64,000 nucleotides of DNA from Brevundimonas sp. (GTDB taxonomy: Bacteria > Pseudomonadota > Alphaproteobacteria > Caulobacterales > Caulobacteraceae). The notes beneath the pieces were generated by a model. It was given only the letters and a program-made list of their open reading frames with translations. It was not told the DNA's origin and did not search any database. The position numbers and the translations under genes were made by a program. This document shows positions 58,615 to 64,000 of the stretch, piece by piece. How positions within the stretch are numbered: the stretch's first letter is position 1; every line of letters begins with the position of its first letter. Location: positions 1-64,000 of the forward strand of contig NZ_JACESA010000005.1 of the NCBI RefSeq assembly GCF_013912065.1, in the 5' to 3' direction.

Positions 58615-59502
58615 TTACGCCCCCTTGTCGAGCTGACGCGAGATGCCGTTCAGCAGCTCGGCGGCGAAGCCGTCGGCGCGGGTGCCGTAACCGGCGATGC
58701 GCGTGTTGAAGTAGTTATAGAAGACGACGGCCGGGATAGCGGCGAACAGGCCGATACCGGTGGCCAGCAGGGCTTCAGCGATACCGGGAGCGACGACGGC
58801 CAGGTTGGTCGTGTTGGATTCCGCGATGCCGATGAACGAGTTCATGATGCCGTACACGGTGCCGAACAGACCGACGAACGGACCGATCGAACCGACCGAG
58901 GCGAGGAACTGTTGACCGCCCGACAGGCGCTTGGCCAGACCGGATTGAACGGCGACGACGGCGGCCGTGGCGCGGCCCATCGCATTGTCGAGGTGTTCGC
59001 CGGTGACCGAGAGGCCAGCCTGACGCGACATTTCGATTTCTTCGGTGGCCGCGGCGGCCATGTCGGCCAGCGGGTTGCCGTCGAACTCTTCTTGCGTCGC
59101 GACGGCGCGCATGTCCGCGATGGTGCGGGCGCCGCGGAAGTTCTCGAGGAAGGTGTCGGTCTTGCGGTTCAGCGAGCCGAACTCGAACAGCTTGATGAGC
59201 AGCAGGGTCCAGGAAAGGATCGAGGCGAGCAGCAGGCCGGCCATGACGACCTTAACGACCATGGTCGCTTCCATGAACATGGAGATCGGGGTGATGCCGC
59301 CGCCGTGGGCGCCGCCTACGGTCTCGCTCACGGTTTCCGGGTTTGCCGCGTCGGCGGCCGGAGCCATGGCCGTCGGGGCTTCCGCGGGTGCGGCGGCCGG
59401 GGTCGGCTCGGCCGGAGCCTGGGCCAGAACCGGCGAGCTCGCCATCAGCACGGCGGCGCCGGCCATGGCGAGGATGATGTTCGTCTTTTTGCTGTTCAGC
59501 AT
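58615..59502 (-). CDS. exbB: Proton channel protein ExbB with N-terminal periplasmic extension
   Basis: ExbB is the MotA/TolQ family subunit of the TonB motor. A signal peptide (ILAMAGAAVLMASSPVLAQ) and an Ala/Pro-rich extension of about 40 residues precede the usual three membrane helices (VVKVVMAGLLLASILSWTLLL, SIGPFVGLFGTVYGIM and AEALLATGIGLFAAIPAVVFYNYF). The extension is the long ExbB form. The ATG at 59502 gives the signal peptide; the open frame runs on to 59616 with no reason to use it. Confidence 0.93.
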   Translation of the reverse strand: MLNSKKTNIILAMAGAAVLMASSPVLAQAPAEPTPAAAPAEAPTAMAPAADAANPETVSETVGGAHGGGITPISMFMEATMVVKVVMAGLLLASILSWTLLLIKLFEFGSLNRKTDTFLENFRGARTIADMRAVATQEEFDGNPLADMAAAATEEIEMSRQAGLSVTGEHLDNAMGRATAAVVAVQSGLAKRLSGGQQFLASVGSIGPFVGLFGTVYGIMNSFIGIAESNTTNLAVVAPGIAEALLATGIGLFAAIPAVVFYNYFNTRIAGYGTRADGFAAELLNGISRQLDKGA

Positions 59503-60050
59503 AATTCGCCAGTTCCTGCTTGGTCTGACTCGTGGAACCAAAGGTGCGGCCGTGTCAAAGAGCCGCCCCCCAACCTGAAATGTTTCCTTCAACGCTCGAT
59601 GTCCCATCGGGATCATTCAGGCGCTGAATTCTTGGATGGAGACGTGTCCGGTCGCCCGCACCGCCTCCGATATTCGAACCGCCGGAGAACACGCCTCCTA
59701 AGAATCCGTCTGACGCCTTTAAGGGAGAGCGTCGCAACCCCTTTGGCGAACCCTTACCGGAGCGTCAAGGGACAACAGCTGGATTTCACCTAACGAGAGA
59801 AGTTCGAGTCCGATTTGCAGCTTTGCCGCCGCGCGGCGACTGAAACGCGACGTTTTCGTGATGAATATCTGCTGATTAGCGCAAGATTGCTAGAAATAGA
59901 GATTAAGGAGCAGTTTTTGCCTTCACGGCGAGACTTAACGGATCATCCGCCCTCACGCAGAGCCAGGGCGACAAGACAATACGGCCGTCGGGACGGAAAC
60001 CTGACTTGATAGGGGGAGCTTGTCGGGCGCCGAAACACAAGAGGCGAAAA
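59503..60050. other. Intergenic region between exbB and tRNA-Phe; no gene seen
   Basis: This 548-base stretch has no credible reading frame on either strand; the longest frames have no ribosome site and poor composition. It should hold the promoter of the exbB operon. An AT-richer patch at 59855-59930 is the likeliest place, but no Fur-type or standard promoter boxes are convincing. The palindrome CGCCGCGCGGCG recurs at 59827-59838. Confidence 0.6.
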
Positions 60051-60126
60051 TGGTGCCTGGAGGCGGGTTCGAACCACCGACACGCGGATTTTCAATCCGC
60101 TGCTCTACCAGCTGAGCTATCCAGGC
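60051..60126 (-). tRNA. tRNA-Phe (GAA)
   Basis: Acceptor GCCTGGA pairs with TCCAGGC, the D arm begins AGCTCAG, the anticodon stem GCGGA/TCCGC encloses TTGAAAA with anticodon GAA, and the T arm carries GGTTCGAACC. CCA is encoded after discriminator A. Confidence 0.96.
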
Positions 60127-60189
60127 GCCGACGCGGCGTCGCGAGAGGCGGGTCTATAGGCGAGCCGTTTCCGACTGTCCAGCGCCCTT

Positions 60190-60354
60190 TCAGTCCTTTT
60201 CTTCGTCATCCTCGGCGCCTTCGTCGAGGGCGGCCGGAATGGCGTAGGCGCCCGTGAACCAGCGTTGAAGATCGACCTCGGAACAGCGGCGCGAGCAGAA
60301 GGGCCGGTATTTGGGATCGGCGTCCGCCTTGTGGCAGATCGGGCACTGGGCCAT
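60190..60354 (-). CDS. yacG: DNA gyrase inhibitor YacG-like zinc protein
   Basis: The 54-residue product begins MAQCPICHKADADPKYRPFCSRRC, the CxxC and CxxxC zinc site of YacG, followed by SEVDLQRWFTGAYAIP and an acidic tail. YacG binds zinc and can inhibit DNA gyrase. It starts three bases after the RNase E/G stop and lies in the maf-RNase-yacG order common in alphaproteobacteria. Confidence 0.92.
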   Translation of the reverse strand: MAQCPICHKADADPKYRPFCSRRCSEVDLQRWFTGAYAIPAALDEGAEDDEEKD

Positions 60355-60357
60355 GGG

Positions 60358-61392
60358 TCAGCTCTCTTCTATACGCCCGCCTCCGGGCGGCAGGGCGGCG
60401 TCGGCCTGGATCACGGCGCGCGGCCCCAGTCGGGCGACCAAGGGCCCCAGGACGGCCGCCTCCTCAGGTGCGCAACGCGCCGCGATGCGGGGCGACAGTG
60501 TATCAGACAGCAGTTGACGCCGCAGCCGACGCATCAGCGAAAACGCACGGGTTTCGACCGTCCGACGGCCGGCGGGGTCGAGCAGCACTTCTTCGATCGG
60601 CGTACGCCGCCACGGCAGCGAGAACTGCAGCAGGCCGAACCGGCTGACCGGACCGAAGACCGCCTGGGCTTCGTCGGCGAAGGCGGCGCGCGCCGCCTTG
60701 CCGGCCGCCTCAGCGTCCTGCCCGTCTCCAACCAGATCGACGACGACCAGTCCCGCCCAGTTCCGCAGCCGAATGAGACGCGCGGCCTGAACCAGACCCA
60801 GCTGATTCGCCGCCGCCCGCGCCTGTTTCGGATCCCGTCCAGCAGCCGGGGCATGGTCGATGTCGACGGCGATCAGGGCGCGGGTGCGTTCGATCGCCAG
60901 GTCCAGGCCGTGCGACGCAAAGACATGACGGGCGGCCAGGGCCTCCTCCTCCGCCTCGGTCACGGCGTCGATGGCGGCGACGCCGGCCACCAACTCCGCC
61001 TCGCCCGCCAGATCGCGCAGCTGGGCGGCGACGTCCGGCCCGGCTTCCAGCAGACGCGGCGGCCCCTCCCCTGGCCCCAGGCGTCGGACGACCGCGCCCT
61101 TGCCGGCGCGCGGCTCGGCGGTCACCGCGACCTCCAGCCGCTGCCCCTGGACGAGGCGGTCGTTGCGAGGGAAAGGCAGGAAGGCCGGAGCCCCGGCGCC
61201 GAGATCGACGAAACCGCCTCTCAGCCCCGGATTGACCTCGACGACCCGACCGACGCATCGGGCGCCGAGACGCGTCTGGGCCGGGCTCTCGTCGCGCTGG
61301 ATCAACAGATGAGTATATTGGCCGTCGCGCATGACGGCTCCGCGCGTCTCGCCAGGCGCTTCGTCGAGGAAGACCTCGACCCCGCCGCTCAT
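60358..61392 (-). CDS. Ribonuclease E/G family protein, short form
   Basis: The product has an S1-like region (GRVVEVNPGLRGGFVDLGAGAPAFLP) and the RNase E/G catalytic fold with D in LIAVDIDHA and D in LVVVDLVGDG. At 344 residues it lacks the zinc-link and the long scaffold of RNase E, so it is a compact RNase G-like protein. It overlaps maf by four bases (ATGA) and is followed by yacG. The main RNase E is presumably elsewhere. Confidence 0.88.
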   Translation of the reverse strand: MSGGVEVFLDEAPGETRGAVMRDGQYTHLLIQRDESPAQTRLGARCVGRVVEVNPGLRGGFVDLGAGAPAFLPFPRNDRLVQGQRLEVAVTAEPRAGKGAVVRRLGPGEGPPRLLEAGPDVAAQLRDLAGEAELVAGVAAIDAVTEAEEEALAARHVFASHGLDLAIERTRALIAVDIDHAPAAGRDPKQARAAANQLGLVQAARLIRLRNWAGLVVVDLVGDGQDAEAAGKAARAAFADEAQAVFGPVSRFGLLQFSLPWRRTPIEEVLLDPAGRRTVETRAFSLMRRLRRQLLSDTLSPRIAARCAPEEAAVLGPLVARLGPRAVIQADAALPPGGGRIEES

Positions 61393-61970
61393 GCGCGCCA
61401 GCCGACGCCGTGCAACAGCTGGACGGCTTCGTAGAGCGGCAGGCCCATCACCGACGGATGGCTGCCGACGATTCGCTGGACGAAGGCTCCGGCCGGACCC
61501 TGGATACCATAGCCCCCGGCCTTGCCGCGCCAGTCGCCGGTAGCGACATAGGTGGCGATCTCATGGTCCGACAGCGGCTTGAAGCTGACGCGGGTCTCAT
61601 TGACGCGGGACGACAGCCTGCCGTCGCGCACGACGGCCACCCCGGTGAAGACGCGGTGATTGCGCCCGGACAGCAGTTTCAGAAACCGGGTCGCCTCCGC
61701 CTCGTCGGCCGCCTTCTCCAGAAAGCGACGGCCCACCGCGACGACCGTGTCGGCGGCGATGACGACGGCGTCGGGACGGCGCGTCGCCACCACCTGCGCC
61801 TTGGACGTCGCCAGACGCTCCGCCAGACGCGGCGGCGTCTCGCCTTTCAGCGGCGTCTCGTCGATATCGGCGGGATCGATGTGGTCGGGCCTGATCCCGA
61901 CCTGCGCCAGCAGCTCGATGCGGCGCGGGCTGGACGAGGCCAGCACCAGTTCAGGGCGAGCCCCCGTCAC
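61389..61970 (-). CDS. maf: Maf family nucleoside triphosphate pyrophosphatase
   Basis: Maf proteins hydrolyse non-canonical or pyrimidine triphosphates. The motifs ASSSPRRIELL, the DTVV site (IAADTVVAVGRR) and GKAGGYGIQGPAG are present. The 193-residue length is normal. GTG is the start; no in-frame ATG exists after the infA stop. It overlaps the RNase gene by four bases. Confidence 0.93.
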   Translation of the reverse strand: MTGARPELVLASSSPRRIELLAQVGIRPDHIDPADIDETPLKGETPPRLAERLATSKAQVVATRRPDAVVIAADTVVAVGRRFLEKAADEAEATRFLKLLSGRNHRVFTGVAVVRDGRLSSRVNETRVSFKPLSDHEIATYVATGDWRGKAGGYGIQGPAGAFVQRIVGSHPSVMGLPLYEAVQLLHGVGWRA

Positions 61971-61988
61971 GGAAATGACGGTCGCCCC

Positions 61989-62207
61989 TTACTTGAAGCG
62001 ATAGGTGATGCGACCCTTGGTCAGGTCGTAGGGGGTCATCTCGACCAGGACCTTGTCGCCGGCCAGCACGCGAATACGGTTCTTGCGCATCTTGCCCGCC
62101 GTGTGGGCGATGATCTCGTGGTCGTTCTCGAGCGTCACGCGGAAGGTGGCGTTCGGCAGCAGTTCGCTGACGGTGCCGGGAAACTCGAGTAGTTCTTCCT
62201 TAGCCAT
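61989..62207 (-). CDS. infA: Translation initiation factor IF-1
   Basis: IF-1 is the 72-residue OB-fold initiation factor. [38 protein letters not shown] and [11 protein letters not shown] are typical. The ATG at 62207 is the family start; the frame is open 13 codons further without reason. It lies upstream of maf. Confidence 0.97.
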   Translation of the reverse strand: MAKEELLEFPGTVSELLPNATFRVTLENDHEIIAHTAGKMRKNRIRVLAGDKVLVEMTPYDLTKGRITYRFK

Positions 62208-62310
62208 GCGGCCTCTCACGCCCGTTGAATATGCGTTCGACCCCACGCCGGGCGGGCGCGAGGGGCGGAATGGACGGGCCTAATGCCCCAAAACGCAGAG
62301 ATAGTCGAGG

Positions 62311-62778
62311 TCAGCCGCGACGGTAGAGGGCGCAGAGCAACGTAAACAGGCGTCGCGCCGTCTCATGATCGACGACGATCTTGCCCTCGAGCCTGGCTTC
62401 CAGCTGTTCGGCCCCTTCGTTGTGCAGGCCGCGCCGACCCATGTCGACCGATTCGATCTGGCTGGGCGACGAACCGCGCAGGGCTTCGTAATAGCTGTCG
62501 CAGATCAGCAGATAGTCCCTCAGCACCCCCTTCAGCGGCGTCAGGCTGATGGCGTAGGTGCGGGCGAATCCCTCGCCGTCGATGTCGAACACCAGGCGAT
62601 TGTCCTGCAGCGACAGTTTCAATCGATAGGGGCCGCCGTCAGCGCCCACCGGTTCGAAACTGTTCTTCTCCACCAGATCGAAGATGGCGACGCGGCGTTC
62701 GTGCTCGATCTCGGCCGTGGCCGCCGGCAGGGTGACGGTGTCCAGTTCGACCGAGGTCAGCTTGTGCGGGCCGCTCAT
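62311..62778 (-). CDS. UPF0262 family protein
   Basis: The 155-residue protein matches UPF0262: a VELDTVTLP start, [19 protein letters not shown] and [37 protein letters not shown]. The ATG at 62778 overlaps the DUF2948 stop (ATGA), so the two are translationally coupled. Function is unknown, but the gene order is conserved in alphaproteobacteria. Confidence 0.93.
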   Translation of the reverse strand: MSGPHKLTSVELDTVTLPAATAEIEHERRVAIFDLVEKNSFEPVGADGGPYRLKLSLQDNRLVFDIDGEGFARTYAISLTPLKGVLRDYLLICDSYYEALRGSSPSQIESVDMGRRGLHNEGAEQLEARLEGKIVVDHETARRLFTLLCALYRRG

Positions 62779-63254
62779 GCCGCATTCCCTTCGTCGGGCT
62801 GATCCAGATGGGTCGGCGCGATCCGGGCCGGCCAGCGCTCGGAGATGTCGGTGACGACGGCGTCGAGGCATTCGACGTCGATCCTCAGGTCGCCGCCGCC
62901 GGCGAACATCAGGATCACCCGCCCGCCCGGCGCCTCGGTCGGCATGAAATCCAGGGCCAGCAGTTCCAGCGAGGCTTCCGGGCTGCGCGACAGTCGCCGG
63001 CTCTTGACCCCCATCACGTCGCCGAACTGCATGGCGCACATGACGCGCGTCCCGCCGCACTCCCAGCAGAAGCGGCTGAAGGCGATGGTCAGGGTGCGGG
63101 CCTGTTTCTCCCAGACGATGTCAATCGGCCGCAGGATGGCGTCCTGCAGCGCGGCCGAGATGATCTGCAGATCGTCGGCGTCCTCGGCCAGCAGGCGCAG
63201 CGGCTCGACCGGCGTGCTGGGAACGGGAGGAACGGCGTCGATCTCAGTGCTCAT
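62775..63254 (-). CDS. DUF2948 family protein
   Basis: The 159-residue protein has the DUF2948 pattern: [21 protein letters not shown], a FSRFCWECG segment with two cysteines and [15 protein letters not shown] near the end. It overlaps murA by about ten bases; the GTG one codon upstream (63257) is an alternative start. Function is unknown; its fixed place after murA suggests a housekeeping role. Confidence 0.93.
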   Translation of the reverse strand: MSTEIDAVPPVPSTPVEPLRLLAEDADDLQIISAALQDAILRPIDIVWEKQARTLTIAFSRFCWECGGTRVMCAMQFGDVMGVKSRRLSRSPEASLELLALDFMPTEAPGGRVILMFAGGGDLRIDVECLDAVVTDISERWPARIAPTHLDQPDEGNAA

Positions 63255-64000
63255 CACCCGTTCCCTTTATCCGACGGATCTCGGCCCCGCACGCGCCGAG
63301 CTTATCCTCCAAACGCTCGAAACCGCGATCCAGATGATAGACGCGGCCGACGGTCGTCTCGCCCTCGGCGGCGAGGCCGGCGATGATCAGACACATGGAG
63401 GCGCGCAGGTCGGTGGCCATCACCTGGGCGCCGTGCAGGGTCTCGACCCCGTGGACCTGGGCCTCGCCCGCATGGACCGAGATCTCGGCCCCCAGACGCG
63501 CCAGCTCCGGCACATGCATGAAGCGGTTCTCGAATATGGTCTCGCGCACGGTGCTGACGCCGTCCGCCGTGGTCATCAGGGCCATGAACTGCGCCTGCAG
63601 ATCGGTGGCGAAGCCAGGATAGATGGCGGTCTCGATATCGACCGCCTTCAGCCGCACCTTCGGATCGCGCTTGATCACCACGCCGTCGTCGGTCGGCGTC
63701 ACCTCGACCCCGGCCTCGACCATCCGGTCCGTCAGGGCGCCGATCAGATCGGCCCGCGCCTTGGTCAGCCGCACCTCGCCCCCCGCCATGGCGGCGGCGA
63801 CGGCGTAGGAGCCCATTTCGATCCGGTCGGGGATCACCGACCAGGTCGTCCCGTTCAGCGACGGGACCCCGGTGATGGTCAGGACGTCGGTGTCGATCCC
63901 GTCGATCTTCGCGCCCATGGCGGTCAGGCAGCGGGCCAGGTCGCCGATCTCAGGCTCGCGCGCGGCGCGACGCAGCACGGTCGTCCCCTGGGCCAGCACG
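63244..64000 (-). CDS. murA: UDP-N-acetylglucosamine 1-carboxyvinyltransferase, C-terminal part (5' end outside window)
   Basis: MurA starts peptidoglycan synthesis by adding enolpyruvate to UDP-GlcNAc. Visible parts are [54 protein letters not shown] and [13 protein letters not shown]. The N-terminal portion with the catalytic Cys lies beyond the window edge; the frame is open to the end. It leads the DUF2948-UPF0262 cluster. Confidence 0.96.
   Translation of the reverse strand, partial: VLAQGTTVLRRAAREPEIGDLARCLTAMGAKIDGIDTDVLTITGVPSLNGTTWSVIPDRIEMGSYAVAAAMAGGEVRLTKARADLIGALTDRMVEAGVEVTPTDDGVVIKRDPKVRLKAVDIETAIYPGFATDLQAQFMALMTTADGVSTVRETIFENRFMHVPELARLGAEISVHAGEAQVHGVETLHGAQVMATDLRASMCLIIAGLAAEGETTVGRVYHLDRGFERLEDKLGACGAEIRRIKGTGDEH

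Noticed and set aside
59815-60009. A 64-residue open frame upstream of exbB
   Set aside because: No ATG start or ribosome site, arginine-rich composition and no resemblance to any family.

Overview
The window is about 64 kb of high-GC, densely coding chromosomal DNA. Gene content and order point to an alphaproteobacterium of the Caulobacterales, most like Brevundimonas or Caulobacter. The evidence is several TonB-dependent receptors, a full type II secretion operon, an exbB-exbD-tonB operon whose exbB carries a signal peptide, a tRNA-His with A73, the order murA, DUF2948, UPF0262, infA, maf, RNase E/G, yacG, and a holdfast-type sugar transferase. This is inference from gene content; no rRNA is present. 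I see no prophage, CRISPR array or insertion sequence, and both window ends cut genes (dnaB on the left, murA on the right).

Layout. 1-5.8 kb: replication, cell wall and purine genes (dnaB end, alr, radA, cvpA-purF). 5.8-10.2 kb: small metabolic and regulatory genes (VOC protein, two SDRs, a divergent AraC regulator, an LprI-like protein, Nudix). 10.2-14.9 kb: der, bamB and a YfgM-like gene in the enterobacterial order, then panB. 14.9-19.6 kb: an ECF sigma operon with a putative membrane anti-sigma partner, small unknown proteins, an ArsC/Spx-like protein and a hybrid histidine kinase. 19.6-23.9 kb: a TonB-dependent receptor divergent from an orphan sugar-type ABC ATPase, with a LacI-like palindrome between them. 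23.9-29.5 kb: HIT protein, tRNA-Thr, Tat-exported oxidoreductase, MarR regulator, soluble PAS chemoreceptor, SMP-30 lactonase.

29.5-44.2 kb is the most coherent block: an overlapping gspC-to-gspM type II secretion operon next to a TonB-dependent receptor and a predicted beta-helix lipoprotein. It reads as a surface capture system in which the secretion machine may export the lipoprotein that works with the receptor. Odd local features are a tandem repeat that lengthens the GspH leader, a strong hairpin between the lipoprotein and receptor genes, and a promoter/operator candidate upstream.

44.4-51.5 kb: sugar transferase, two lipoproteins (one an M28 peptidase), ligA, and a divergent membrane LytTR regulator with an acyltransferase. 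51.5-51.8 kb is a short AT-rich convergent intergenic region packed with palindromes and six copies of ATTGCAC. 51.8-55.6 kb: an alcohol dehydrogenase, an aldehyde dehydrogenase and an AcoR-like regulator without its AAA+ domain, with an inverted repeat placed as an operator. 55.8-64 kb: DUF2147 protein, aldo/keto reductase, tRNA-His, TonB energizing operon, tRNA-Phe, and the conserved yacG-to-murA block.
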